A stretch of 64,000 nt of DNA from Rhodococcus wratislaviensis (GCF_900455735.1 NZ_UAUI01000021.1:120195-184194); one strand, 5' to 3'; shown: positions 35,863 to 45,124, counted from the first letter of the stretch. Numbers and translations: made by a program. Notes: a model not told the origin generated them from the letters alone.

Positions 35863-36465
35863 ATGAAACTGCATAGAGTGACAGCACCGGCAGCGCTGCT
35901 GATCGCCACCCTGTGTGTCGGAATGGGTACCGCGTATGCCGCCCCCACTCCCGCCGACCAGGCCGTCATCTCGCACACCAGCCTGAGCGCCGACGGCCGA
36001 TCGGTCGGCACTGCACTCGACGCCGGGCACTTCACCCTGTCGCGGACGGCCGCCGCCGTCGACATCGTCAACGATTCGGGCACCTCGGTGGGCACGATCC
36101 CCCTGCGCTATTCGATCGCCGGTGTGCAGTTCGCGATCGATCCGCTCATCACCGACGCCGGCCGGTTCCTGAACCTGACACCCACGACGACCCCTGTCGC
36201 CGGAACCCTCGCCCTCACCCCGGTCGACAGGGATTCGGCGTACAACAACATGGTCCAGCAACTACAGATCGGTTGGGACAACGGCGGCGGGACCGCGACC
36301 GCGATCGGCGCAGGCATCGGATTCGTCGTCGGGTGCATCTTCCTCATCCTCGGCGGGTGCCTCCCGGGTGCCGCGGTGGGCGCAGCGATCGGCGCCGTCA
36401 CGGGGATCAGCAACGCGAACCCCGCTGCGCCACCAGCGGTTTACGAATTCCTCGGAACCCCGTAG
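35863..36465 (+). CDS. Secreted protein with C-terminal glycine-zipper segment (paralogue 1)
   Basis: The protein has 200 residues. A signal peptide ends near GTAYAAPTP. The middle is a beta-rich domain (SLSADGRSVGTALDAGHFTL, then VGTIPLRYSIAGVQFAIDP). The last 60 residues hold a hydrophobic Gly-zipper with two cysteines (GFVVGCIFLILGGCLPGAAVG) and end NPAAPPAVYEFLGTP. The same C-terminal arrangement recurs in the next gene. It may insert in or pack against the mycolate envelope. The ATG at 35851 is also in frame. The function is unknown. Confidence 0.7.
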   Translation: MKLHRVTAPAALLIATLCVGMGTAYAAPTPADQAVISHTSLSADGRSVGTALDAGHFTLSRTAAAVDIVNDSGTSVGTIPLRYSIAGVQFAIDPLITDAGRFLNLTPTTTPVAGTLALTPVDRDSAYNNMVQQLQIGWDNGGGTATAIGAGIGFVVGCIFLILGGCLPGAAVGAAIGAVTGISNANPAAPPAVYEFLGTP

Positions 36466-36474
36466 CGGGGCTTT
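36458..36474 (+). terminator. Hairpin overlapping the stop codon of paralogue 1
   Basis: CCCCG-TAG-CGGGG at 36458-36470 puts the stop codon in the loop, and CTTT follows. The stem is short, so it may attenuate rather than end transcription before paralogue 2. Confidence 0.4.
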
Positions 36475-36656
36475 CCGTCCGACTCCGAAGACGATTTCGG
36501 GAGGGCTATGGGTTAGTTCGCACACGGGGAGCATCACCGCGCACCCACATATGCATGTAGCCGTTCCGGTTTTCCAGCGAATATGGTCCACGCACAACGA
36601 TGTTCGGTGCACTCAGGTGGGGGCCGTGTTCGTCCTACGACATGGTGGGAATTTCC

Positions 36657-37085
36657 ATGAAACTCTTGAAAACTCTGGCATTGTCCATATTCGTCATCTC
36701 CGCGATGGCCGTCGGGGCGGGCACTGCGTATGCCGATCCCGCACCTCAGGGAATCGACTGGTCGCAGCCACTGATGACCCCGGCAGCCGACGGCGGCAGC
36801 AGCCAGGTGGCCGAACAGTTCTTCCCGGAGAACGAAGTGAAGCAGGACGCCTTCGACAAGATGACCAACGAGATCAATACCGGCTGGAACAACGCGGGCC
36901 TGCAGGGCATGGCGATCGGTTCCAACGTGGGCATGGCCATCGGGTGCGTGTCGATCTTCCCCAACTTCATCGCAGGCTGCATTGTCGGCGCAGTGGTCGG
37001 CACCATCGCCGGCGCCGTCATCGGTATCGGCGTGGGTAACCCCAATGCCCAGCCTGCCGTCGAGCAGTTCTTCGCCACACCCTGA
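36657..37085 (+). CDS. Secreted protein with C-terminal glycine-zipper segment (paralogue 2)
   Basis: The protein has 142 residues. A signal peptide ends near GTAYADPAP. The C-terminal half repeats the plan of the preceding gene: a GWNN...G segment, a zipper with two cysteines (GCVSIFPNFIAGCIVGAVVGTIAGAVIG), then NPNAQPAVEQFFATP. It lacks the 60-residue middle domain of paralogue 1. Both genes start MKL with similar signal peptides, so tandem duplication is likely. The function is unknown. Confidence 0.7.
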   Translation: MKLLKTLALSIFVISAMAVGAGTAYADPAPQGIDWSQPLMTPAADGGSSQVAEQFFPENEVKQDAFDKMTNEINTGWNNAGLQGMAIGSNVGMAIGCVSIFPNFIAGCIVGAVVGTIAGAVIGIGVGNPNAQPAVEQFFATP

Positions 37086-37099
37086 GCGAAGAGCGAGCT

Positions 37100-37130
37100 G
37101 CAGCCCCGGCCTCACTCGGGCCGGGGCTGC
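37100..37130. terminator. Strong bidirectional hairpin terminator
   Basis: A perfect 12-base-pair GC-rich stem (GCAGCCCCGGCC at 37100-37111, complement at 37119-37130) has a 7-base loop. It lies between the convergent secreted-protein and CoA-transferase genes, eight bases before the latter's stop. Confidence 0.8.
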
Positions 37131-37137
37131 GGCGCGT

Positions 37138-38334
37138 TCAGCCGACGACGCCCTGGACGCGCATCGTCGCGATGTCTTCCGCCGACCAGCCCAGTTCACC
37201 GAGGATCCGATCGGTGTGCGCGCCGAGTGCGGGCACGTCACCCATCCGCATCTCCACATCGGAGAACGTCATCGGGGGCAGCATCGCCTTGATCGGACCG
37301 GCCTCGGTTCCGACGTCGCGCCAGCGGTCGCGCTGGTCCAGCTGCGGGTGCTCGATCAGCCCGCCCATGTCGTTGAGCTCGGCCGCCGGGATCCCGGAGT
37401 CCGCGAGCGCCTGGTCGAGAGCCGCGCTCGTGAAACGTTGAGTCTCCTCGGCTACGAGGGCGTCCACCTCCGCCCGGTGCTGCACCCGCAGCATGTTGGT
37501 CGCGAACCGGGGATGGTCGGCGAGTTCGGGTCGTTTGAACACGTCGGTCACCAGTTGCCGCCACCCGCGGTCGTTCTGGACACCGATGAGGATCTGCCCG
37601 TCGAGGGTGGGATACGAGTCGTACGGGACGATCGCCGCATGACCGAGCCCGACGCGCGGGATCTGCTTGTCGGCGTACATCTTCATGTACATCGGATGGC
37701 CCAGCCACTCCGCGGTCGCGTCGAACATCGACACGTCGATCCGCGCCCCCACCCCGGTTCGCGACCGCCGGAACAGGGCGCCGAGGACGGACGTCATCGC
37801 GTACATTCCCGCCGCGATGTCGGAGACCGGGACACCCGTCTTGGTTGCGGTGTCGGGGGTGCCGGTCACCGAGATCATCCCCGTTTCGGCCTGGACCAGC
37901 ATGTCGTACGCCTTGCGTTCGCGCCGCGGTCCCGCCGACCCGTAGCCGGACATGTTCACGACGATCAGTTCCTCGTGTTCGGCGCGTAACTCGTCGGCGC
38001 CGAACCCCAGGCGGTCGGCGGCATCGGGGGCGAGATTCTGGATGAAGACGTCGGCCTTCGCAATCAGCTTCGCGACGGTGTCCCGACCCACCTCGGACTT
38101 CAGGTCGACGCCGAGCGACTCCTTCGACCGGTTCAGCCACACGAAATGCGAGGCCTGCCCGAACACGGCGTCGTCGTAGTTGCGGGCGAAGTCGCCCTCG
38201 CCGACGCGCTCGATCTTGATGACCCGCGCACCCATGTCCGCGAGATGGCGGGTGGCGAGCGGAGCGGCCACGGCCTGCTCGAGTGCCACGACGGTGATGC
38301 CGTCGAGCGGCAGCAGTCCGGGATCGTTCTCCAT
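37138..38334 (-). CDS. CaiB/BaiF family CoA-transferase
   Basis: The protein has 398 residues of the class III CoA-transferase family. It has the N-terminal ITVVALEQAVAAPLATRHLADMGARVIKIE and the catalytic Asp144 in KAYDMLVQAE. It should move CoA between carboxylic acids. The ATG at 38334 is used; a GTG at 38346 overlaps the arsR stop by GTGA and is equally plausible. Either way it is coupled to the ArsR gene upstream. The acid substrate is unknown, but ligases and hydratases follow on the other strand. Confidence 0.85.
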   Translation of the reverse strand: MENDPGLLPLDGITVVALEQAVAAPLATRHLADMGARVIKIERVGEGDFARNYDDAVFGQASHFVWLNRSKESLGVDLKSEVGRDTVAKLIAKADVFIQNLAPDAADRLGFGADELRAEHEELIVVNMSGYGSAGPRRERKAYDMLVQAETGMISVTGTPDTATKTGVPVSDIAAGMYAMTSVLGALFRRSRTGVGARIDVSMFDATAEWLGHPMYMKMYADKQIPRVGLGHAAIVPYDSYPTLDGQILIGVQNDRGWRQLVTDVFKRPELADHPRFATNMLRVQHRAEVDALVAEETQRFTSAALDQALADSGIPAAELNDMGGLIEHPQLDQRDRWRDVGTEAGPIKAMLPPMTFSDVEMRMGDVPALGAHTDRILGELGWSAEDIATMRVQGVVG

Positions 38335-38342
38335 GTCGGGAT

Positions 38343-38708
38343 TCACCTTTCCTCTTCGGCTCCCGTGTGATTGTGATAGTGCGTGGCCCCGATCGTGTGC
38401 AGCAGTTCGTGCACGGTGTCGTCGGTGAGCCGGTACCGCATCGAGCGGCCGTCCCGCGTCGCCGACACCCACCCCTGGTTGCGGAGCAGTCGCAGCGCGT
38501 GCGAGACGGCGGTCCCGGTCATGTCGAGTGCCGCCGCCAGGTCGCCGACGCAGATGTCGGGGGCGTGGTGCAGGCACAGCAGCAGTCGCAGGCGGTTGCC
38601 GTCGGACAGCAGTTCGAATCGGTTGGCCCAGCCGTCGATGTCGGGGGTGTGCAGTGCCGCCGCAGCACGCTGAACGTCCTCGGGGTTCAGGGCGGGGGTG
38701 GCGGCCAT
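38343..38708 (-). CDS. ArsR/SmtB-type regulator with His-rich C-terminus
   Basis: The protein has 121 residues. A winged helix (about 25-95) with ICVGDLAAALDMTGTAVSHALRLLRNQG precedes a tail containing VHELLHTIGATHYHNHTGAEE, with five His in 15 residues. The tail falls where alpha5 metal sites of SmtB/CzrA-type sensors lie. Yet it appears co-transcribed with a CoA-transferase. The start is ATG 38708, or the GTG immediately before it. Confidence 0.78.
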   Translation of the reverse strand: MAATPALNPEDVQRAAAALHTPDIDGWANRFELLSDGNRLRLLLCLHHAPDICVGDLAAALDMTGTAVSHALRLLRNQGWVSATRDGRSMRYRLTDDTVHELLHTIGATHYHNHTGAEEER

Positions 38709-38875
38709 CACGCCAGTCTACAAACGCCGCGAGGCCACTCGACCTGGCATCCATAGGCGATTCCTCACTGTCCGTTCGGCTCTGTGACTTTGTTTCCGCA
38801 CTCACACGGGTGGTCGACTGGCAGCACGCGTCACCCGATTTCCGGCGGCGGCGACGAGTCATCGAGGAGCGTGAT

Positions 38876-40444
38876 GTGAGCGGTCTGCATCTTCCCCAGC
38901 GTGTGCGGCACCATGCCGCAGAACGGCCCGGAGCACCGGCGGTGACGTGGGGTGACACCACACTGACGTACGCGGAGCTCGACTGGCGGACCAATCGGAT
39001 CGCAACCGCGCTGTCGGCGTTGACATCCGACGGCGGCCGGGTCGGGGCACTGCTCCGGATGCGCACGGACGGTGTCGAGACGTTCGTGGCCGCCGCCAAA
39101 TCGGGACTCGTGTTCGTCCCGCTCAACTGGCGACTCCCCGCTGCCGAGGCCGCCGCGATCGCGGTCGATGCCGAGCTCCAGGTGCTGATCGTCGAATCCG
39201 AATTCGCTGCCGCCGCGCACGCCGTCCGCGACGCGCTCCCGAGTGTGGTCGTGGTGGTCGTGGACGCGGCCGACGGCGACGTTCTTCCGCCCGGCACCTG
39301 GACGTGGGACCGGCTGGTCACGTCGGGCACCGCCACCGATCCGGGTCTCGGGGACGACCCCGACGCGGAGGTGCTGCAGCTCTACACATCGGGCACGACG
39401 GGCTTCCCGAAGGGTGTGGTCGCGACGCATCGCAACCTGCACAACGAGCCGGAAGGCTTGCTGATCTACCGCTGGAAGCCCGGCTCGGTGGCACTCGACG
39501 CGATGCCGCTGTTCCACATCGCGGGTGCCGGCTGGTTGAGCACCTGTCTGTCGGCCGGCGTCCACGTGGTGCTGCTCGGCGCGTTCGACGCACGGGAGGT
39601 CGCCGAACTCGTCGAACGGCACCGGATCACCCACGCCTTCCTGGTTCCGTCGACCATTCAGATGCTCCTCGACGTGCCCGACCTCGAACGTTACGACGTG
39701 TCGAGCCTCGAACTGGTCGCCTACGGTTCGGCGCCGATCACCACCACTCTGCTCCGGCGAGCGATCGATCGCCTCGGCTGTGGATTCGTGCAGCGCTACG
39801 GAATGACGGAGACCACGGGCTCGGTCACCGCCCTCGCCGTCGAGGATCACGACCCGTCCGGGCACCGCGCTCACCTGCTGCGTTCCGCCGGCAAACCCAT
39901 GCCCGGTGTCGAGGTCGAGATCCGGGACGTGGTGACCGGCGCCCGGCTTCCGGTGGGCGAGTCCGGGGAGATCGTGTGCCGCTCACGCAACAACGTCGCG
40001 GGCTACTGGCGGCGGCCGGACGAGACCGCGCAACTCCTCACCCACGACGGTTTCCTGCGCACCGGCGACGCCGGGCACATCGACGAGGAGGGCTATCTGT
40101 TCGTCACCGACCGGGTGAAGGACATGATCATCACGGGCGGCGAGAACGTGTACCCGATCGAGGTCGAATCGGTGCTCGCCGAGCATCCGGCGGTCGCCGA
40201 GGTTGCGGTGGTCGGCGTGCCGCACCGGACGTGGGGTGAGTCCGTGACGGCGGTCGTCCGGCTCGTCGATCCGGCGAACCAACCGGACGAGCAGGACCTG
40301 ATCGCGTTCACCGCCGACCGGCTCGCGTCGTACAAGAAGCCGCGGGAGATCGTCTACGTCGCCGAACTTCCGCGAGGGGCGAGCGGCAAGATCCTCAAAC
40401 GCACCCTGCGCGAACGGCTCCGCGCCACGGAGGTGTCGTCGTGA
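38876..40444 (+). CDS. Acyl-CoA synthetase (AMP-binding family)
   Basis: The protein has 522 residues. It has the AMP-binding signature LYTSGTTGFPKGVVATH, RYGMTETTG, the hinge TGDAGHIDEEGYLFVTDRVKDMIITGGENVYP, and the C-terminal catalytic lysine in PRGASGKILK. It activates a carboxylic acid to its CoA thioester. The GTG at 38876 has GAGGAG five bases upstream. Its stop overlaps the next start (GTGA), which places it in an operon with the MBL hydrolase and a hydratase. Confidence 0.88.
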   Translation: MSGLHLPQRVRHHAAERPGAPAVTWGDTTLTYAELDWRTNRIATALSALTSDGGRVGALLRMRTDGVETFVAAAKSGLVFVPLNWRLPAAEAAAIAVDAELQVLIVESEFAAAAHAVRDALPSVVVVVVDAADGDVLPPGTWTWDRLVTSGTATDPGLGDDPDAEVLQLYTSGTTGFPKGVVATHRNLHNEPEGLLIYRWKPGSVALDAMPLFHIAGAGWLSTCLSAGVHVVLLGAFDAREVAELVERHRITHAFLVPSTIQMLLDVPDLERYDVSSLELVAYGSAPITTTLLRRAIDRLGCGFVQRYGMTETTGSVTALAVEDHDPSGHRAHLLRSAGKPMPGVEVEIRDVVTGARLPVGESGEIVCRSRNNVAGYWRRPDETAQLLTHDGFLRTGDAGHIDEEGYLFVTDRVKDMIITGGENVYPIEVESVLAEHPAVAEVAVVGVPHRTWGESVTAVVRLVDPANQPDEQDLIAFTADRLASYKKPREIVYVAELPRGASGKILKRTLRERLRATEVSS

Positions 40445-41484
40445 TCGTCACCGAAGACGTGGGTACCGTCCAGCGCGAGGCGTGGGCGCGCGGCGTCCTG
40501 CCGCCGGTCGAACAGGTACGCCCAGGATTGTGGTCGATCCCGGTGCCGATGCCACGAAACCCGTTGCGCTACGTCCTGATCTACGCGCTCGCGCTGCCCG
40601 ACGGACTCGCCCTGATCGACGTCGGCTGGGACTCCGAGGAGTCGTGGCGGGCCCTCGTCGACGGCATCGCCGAGACCGGGCACCACGTCACCGACGTCCG
40701 CTACGCCGCGATCACCCACCTGCATCCCGACCACTTCGGTCTCGCGCCCCGGCTGCGCGAGGTCAGCGGGGCCGCGCTCGCGATGCACGGCGCGGATGCC
40801 GCACTGCTCGGCCACCATTCACCGACGGACGTCGCGGAAGACGAACAGACGTGGAACACCCAGCTCGCTCAGCTCGGGGCCCCCACCGGCATCCTCGCGG
40901 CTGCCCGCGTCGATCTCGTTCGCCTCGGGGCGGGCGAGTCCATGGACGTCGTGCTCGGTGACGGCACTGCCCTGGACCTGCCCGGCTGGGATCTGCGGGC
41001 GGTCTGGACCCCCGGGCACACTCCGGGTCATCTGACTTTCGTCGACGACGCCCACGGGCTGATGTTCAGCGGCGACCACATGTTGCCCCGCATCAGTCCG
41101 AACATCTCCACGGTCCCCGGCGAGCTGGAGAACCCGCTGCATCGCTATCTGCTGTCGCTGCACGCCACCACCTCGATGCCCGACGGTGAGGTGCTGCCCG
41201 CCCACGAGTACCGCTTCCGGGGGATCGCCGACCGCGCCCGGCAGCTGATGGACCATCACGAGGAACGGTTCGCCGAGATCGTCGACGCGCTGGGCGTGCG
41301 CCCGGAATCGACGGCGTGGGAGATCTCGCAACACATCTCGTGGTCGCGGCCGTTCGACTCCATGTCCGACCGCCTGCTCCGCCTCGCGGTCCGCGAAACC
41401 CATGCCCACCTGCTCGTTCTGGCCGACCGCGGGAGCATCCGCTCACTCGGCGGGCACCCCGAACGCTGGACCCCGACACCGTAA
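40441..41484 (+). CDS. MBL-fold metallo-hydrolase
   Basis: The protein has 347 residues. The zinc motif HLHPDHFG (His93, His95, Asp97, His98) and a second site in PGHTPGHLTFVDDAHGLMFSGDHML are complete. A C-terminal helical part (EERFAEIVDALG onward) resembles the winged helix of LACTB2-like hydrolases. In this setting a CoA-thioester or lactone hydrolase is conceivable but unproved. The GTG start overlaps the ligase stop. Confidence 0.8.
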   Translation: MIVTEDVGTVQREAWARGVLPPVEQVRPGLWSIPVPMPRNPLRYVLIYALALPDGLALIDVGWDSEESWRALVDGIAETGHHVTDVRYAAITHLHPDHFGLAPRLREVSGAALAMHGADAALLGHHSPTDVAEDEQTWNTQLAQLGAPTGILAAARVDLVRLGAGESMDVVLGDGTALDLPGWDLRAVWTPGHTPGHLTFVDDAHGLMFSGDHMLPRISPNISTVPGELENPLHRYLLSLHATTSMPDGEVLPAHEYRFRGIADRARQLMDHHEERFAEIVDALGVRPESTAWEISQHISWSRPFDSMSDRLLRLAVRETHAHLLVLADRGSIRSLGGHPERWTPTP

Positions 41485-41495
41485 GGAAGACACCC

Positions 41496-42257
41496 ATGAG
41501 TGTGGTTCTCACCGAATTCTCCGATGGCGTCGCCGTCATCACCCTGAACCGGCCGGAGGCGAAGAACGCCGTCGACCTCGAGGTCGCCAAAGCGCTCGCC
41601 GCCGCGATCGACGAGTTCGAGGCGCGGCCCGACCTGACGATCGCGATCCTCACCGGCGCCGGGGGAACGTTCTGCGCGGGCATGGATCTGAAGGCGTTCA
41701 CCCGCGGGGAGCGGCCGTCGCTGCCCGGCCGCGGCTTCGGTGGGATCACGGAGGCCCCGCCGACGAAGCCGCTGATCGCCGCGGTCGAGGGATGGGCGCT
41801 GGCCGGCGGCTGCGAACTGGCACTGTCGGCCGATCTGATCGTCGCCGCCCGCGACGCCAAGTTCGGCATCCCCGAGGTCAAGCGGGGGCTCGCCGCCGCC
41901 GCAGGCGGTCTGCTGCGACTGCCGAAGGTGCTGCCGTACCCGATCGCGATGGAAATGGCGATCACCGGCGATCCCCTCACCGCCGAGGTCGCGCACGCGC
42001 ACGGACTCGTCAACCGGCTCACCGAGCCCGGGCAGGCTCTCGCCGCCGCCCGCGAACTGGCGGCACGGGTCGCCGCCAACGGTCCCCTCGCCGTGCGCGC
42101 CACCAAGCAGGTCGTCGCGATGTCCGCCAACTACACCGACCCCGACGCGTTCGCCGGGCAGCGCCGCTTCCTCGATCCGGTGTTCGCGTCCGAGGACGCC
42201 CAGGAGGGTGCGCGCGCCTTCGCGGAGAAGCGCCCACCGGTGTGGCGTGGCCGCTAG
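41496..42257 (+). CDS. Enoyl-CoA hydratase/isomerase family protein
   Basis: The protein has 253 residues. It has the crotonase fold motifs VAVITLNRPEAKNAVD, the oxyanion segment GTFCAGMDLKAF, and AVEGWALAGGCELALSADLIVAA. It acts on CoA thioesters by hydration or isomerisation. AAGGAAGA lies before the ATG. It is third in the ligase-hydrolase-hydratase row, ending shortly before a LysR gene. Confidence 0.87.
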   Translation: MSVVLTEFSDGVAVITLNRPEAKNAVDLEVAKALAAAIDEFEARPDLTIAILTGAGGTFCAGMDLKAFTRGERPSLPGRGFGGITEAPPTKPLIAAVEGWALAGGCELALSADLIVAARDAKFGIPEVKRGLAAAAGGLLRLPKVLPYPIAMEMAITGDPLTAEVAHAHGLVNRLTEPGQALAAARELAARVAANGPLAVRATKQVVAMSANYTDPDAFAGQRRFLDPVFASEDAQEGARAFAEKRPPVWRGR

Positions 42258-42304
42258 CGGCATGATCGGCACAGCCCGCATCACGGCTTCCGTACGATGA
42301 CCGC

Positions 42305-43183
42305 GTGGACCTGCATCTCGTCACCTACTTCGTCGCGGTAGTCGATCACGGCGGGATCACCAGGGCCGCGCAGTCCCTCTACATCTCGCAACCGTCGCTT
42401 TCGCAGGCGATTCGCACACTCGAACGCCGCCTCGGTGTCACGCTGTTCGACCGCACCGGGCGGCGTCTCGAGCTGACCGAGGACGGCCGCACCCTCGACG
42501 TCGCCGCCCGGCGCATCCTCGCCGACGTCGAGCGGGCCAAGGCCAAGGTCGCCGCGGTGCGCGAACTCGTGTCCGGCCGTGTCGACGTCGTCACCTACGC
42601 GGCGTTCTCGATCGATCCGATCGTCGACCTGGTGCGCCGGTTCCGTGAGCAGTACCCCCGCGTGACGGTCCGCATCATCGACGCCGACGGCCCCACCGGC
42701 GTCCTCGGCGCCCTGCGCCGCGGCGAGGCCGAACTCGGGGTGATCGACCTGTCCGTCGACCACAGTGCGCTGCGCTCGGTTCCCATCGGCGATCAGGAGC
42801 TGGTACTCGCCCTGCCCGGTGCCCTCGCCGAGACCCTTCCCGATCCGGTGCCCCGCTCGGCCGTCCGCACCATTCCGCTCGTTCAGGATCTCGGGGACAA
42901 GAGTGACGCGGCGCTGATCACCGACCTCGTCGGTGAGCCCGCGAATGTCGTCATCGACTGCACCCACCCGGGCGCCACGTGGGAGCTGGTGATGCGCGGC
43001 GCCGCGGCCACCGTCCTCCCCCGCCTGGTCGCCGAGGAGCAGTTGCGCGGGGTCTCGATCCGGTCGATGACACCGAAACTGACCCGCCCCGTCGGCCTCG
43101 TGCAGCGGTCCGGACCGGGATCACCGGCGGCCTCGGCGTTCGTCGCGATCGCGCAGGCCACCCGAACACCGGCACCCGAGTGA
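42305..43183 (+). CDS. LysR-family regulator (1)
   Basis: The protein has 292 residues. The N-terminal helix-turn-helix (AAQSLYISQPSLSQAIRTLERRLGVTLFDR) and the effector domain are of normal length. TACGAT lies six bases before the GTG, so it may be leaderless. A second, related LysR gene follows after 12 bases. They may control the CoA-ester genes on either side. The inducer is unknown. Confidence 0.87.
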   Translation: MDLHLVTYFVAVVDHGGITRAAQSLYISQPSLSQAIRTLERRLGVTLFDRTGRRLELTEDGRTLDVAARRILADVERAKAKVAAVRELVSGRVDVVTYAAFSIDPIVDLVRRFREQYPRVTVRIIDADGPTGVLGALRRGEAELGVIDLSVDHSALRSVPIGDQELVLALPGALAETLPDPVPRSAVRTIPLVQDLGDKSDAALITDLVGEPANVVIDCTHPGATWELVMRGAAATVLPRLVAEEQLRGVSIRSMTPKLTRPVGLVQRSGPGSPAASAFVAIAQATRTPAPE

Positions 43184-43195
43184 GGAACTGAGCAC

Positions 43196-44080
43196 ATGGA
43201 GTTGCGTCAGGTCGAGTACTTTCTCGCCGTTGTGGAACACGAGGGCATCAACGGGGCCGCCGCGTCGCTCGGCGTCGCACAGCCCACCATCTCGCAGGCT
43301 TTGCGCGGGCTCGAGCGGGAACTGGGTGTGCAGTTGTTCCACCGCATCGGCCGGGGCATGGTGCTCAGCGCCGCCGGGCGCAGCATGGTCGGGCCGAGCA
43401 GGCAGATCCTCCGCGACGTCACCGCCGTCGAGGACCTCCTCGCCACCTCCGACGGGGCACTCGCCGGCCGACTGGACATCATGGCCTTTCCGGCGTTGGC
43501 GATCGGGCCCCTCGTCGACCTCGTCACCGAATTCCGGCGGGCCCACCCGAATGTGACGGTCCGGTTGGGTGAACTGAAAGACGAGGCGCAGGCCGGGTCG
43601 CTGATCGAGGACGGCCACTGCGAATTCGTGGTGGCGCACCTCCCGCTCGACGACGCCCGCCTGGACGTCGTCGAACTCGGCGAACAGGAGTACTGGCTCG
43701 TGTACCCGCCTGGCACCGACCTGCCGGAAGGTCCCGTTCCGCTCGCAGCGCTCCCCGACATCCCGATGGTCTTCGTCCCCCGCGGCCACTCCGTCGCCAA
43801 CGAGATCGAGGAATCGATCCGTCATGCCGGGGCACGCCCCATCCTCGCGGCGCTGTCGGATCACCGCGAGGCGCGACTTCCCCTGGTACTCGCGGGAATC
43901 GGCGGAACCCTGCTGGAACGGTCGATCGCGGAGGCGGCCCGGGACCGCGCGGTGGTCCGCCGCGCGGAGCCGACGATTGCCCGCACCTTCGGGATCGCAT
44001 TCGATCCCGACATGCTCTCCCCCGTCGGCCACGCGTTCGTCGAACTCGTGCGGGCAGAAGGCTACAGCGCGAGCAGGTAG
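43196..44080 (+). CDS. LysR-family regulator (2)
   Basis: The protein has 294 residues with LysR layout (YFLAVVEHEGINGAAASLGVAQPTISQALRGLERELGVQLFHR). It is similar in plan to the preceding regulator, so they may be duplicates that diverged. GAGGAAC precedes the ATG. Its 3' end overlaps the convergent nitronate monooxygenase-like gene by 19 bases. The effector is unknown. Confidence 0.87.
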   Translation: MELRQVEYFLAVVEHEGINGAAASLGVAQPTISQALRGLERELGVQLFHRIGRGMVLSAAGRSMVGPSRQILRDVTAVEDLLATSDGALAGRLDIMAFPALAIGPLVDLVTEFRRAHPNVTVRLGELKDEAQAGSLIEDGHCEFVVAHLPLDDARLDVVELGEQEYWLVYPPGTDLPEGPVPLAALPDIPMVFVPRGHSVANEIEESIRHAGARPILAALSDHREARLPLVLAGIGGTLLERSIAEAARDRAVVRRAEPTIARTFGIAFDPDMLSPVGHAFVELVRAEGYSASR

Positions 44081-45024
44081 TTCTTGGCCGCGGCGTACTC
44101 CGCGACCAGGCGGTCGACGAGTTCCGCCGTCGGTTGCACGGAGCGCACGGTGCCGATCCCCTGTCCGGATCCCCAGATGTCGCGCCATGCCTTCGTTTTG
44201 GCGGTTCCGCCGCGGAAGCTCATCGCGGACGGGTCCGATACGGCGAGGTCGTGCGGGTCGAGGCCGGCGGCCTCGATGCTGCCGCGCAGGTAGTTGCCGT
44301 GCACGCCGGTGAACAGGTTGGAGTAGACGATGTCGGACGCGGTGGAGTCGACGATCATCTGCTTGTACCGCTGGTCCGCGTTGGCCTCCTCGGTGGCGAT
44401 GAACGCGGAGCCGATGTAGGCGAGGTCGGCGCCTGCGGCCTGCGCGGCGAGGACCGAGCGGCCGTGGGCGATGGACCCCGACAACAGGACCGGTCCGTCG
44501 AACCACTCGCGGATCTCCTGGATCAACGCGAACGGCGACAGGGTGCCCGCGTGTCCGCCGGCGCCGGCCGCGACGGCGATGAGGCCGTCGGCGCCCTTCT
44601 CCACGGCCTTCTTCGCGAACTTGTTGTTGATGACGTCGTGGAGAACGATGCCGCCGTAGCTGTGGATGGCCTCGTTGACGTCGGCGCGGGCGCCGAGGGA
44701 CGTGATGACGATCGGGACCTCGAACTCGACGATGGTCGCGAGGTCCTCGTCGAGGCGGTCGTTGCTCTTGTGGATGATCAGGTTGACCGCGTAGGGCGCG
44801 GACGGTGTCTCGGGGTGGTTGGCGTCGTGCTTGGCGAGGGCTTCGGTGATGCGGGTGAGCCATTCGCGCAAGACGGGCTGCGGGCGGGCATTCAGGGAGG
44901 GGAAGGAGCCGACGATCCCCGACGTGCACTGGGCGATCACCAATTCGGGACCCGAGACGAGGAACATCGGGGAGGCGACGGCCGGCAGGCGCAGGCGATC
45001 GGACAGGACGGGTGGTAGAGACAT
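44062..45024 (-). CDS. Nitronate monooxygenase-like FMN protein
   Basis: The protein has 320 residues of the NMO (2-nitropropane dioxygenase) TIM barrel. It has LRLPAVASPMFLVSGPELVIA, the signature AAGAGGHAGTLSPFALIQEI, and LLSGSIAHGRSVLAAQAAGADLAYIGSAFIAT for phosphate binding of FMN. Members in acyl-CoA clusters often act on CoA thioesters rather than on nitronates. The ATG at 45024 has AGGAGA upstream. It is divergent from a hydratase across a palindrome-rich gap. Confidence 0.82.
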   Translation of the reverse strand: MSLPPVLSDRLRLPAVASPMFLVSGPELVIAQCTSGIVGSFPSLNARPQPVLREWLTRITEALAKHDANHPETPSAPYAVNLIIHKSNDRLDEDLATIVEFEVPIVITSLGARADVNEAIHSYGGIVLHDVINNKFAKKAVEKGADGLIAVAAGAGGHAGTLSPFALIQEIREWFDGPVLLSGSIAHGRSVLAAQAAGADLAYIGSAFIATEEANADQRYKQMIVDSTASDIVYSNLFTGVHGNYLRGSIEAAGLDPHDLAVSDPSAMSFRGGTAKTKAWRDIWGSGQGIGTVRSVQPTAELVDRLVAEYAAAKNYLLAL

Positions 45025-45124
45025 CGGTTCTCCTGATGAGGGGGAGTCTTCTGATGCAAGCACTTCCAGTTCCCGAACAGTTCAGCACGCGCGCTGGGCG
45101 CGGACAAAGACACATCGCTGATGG

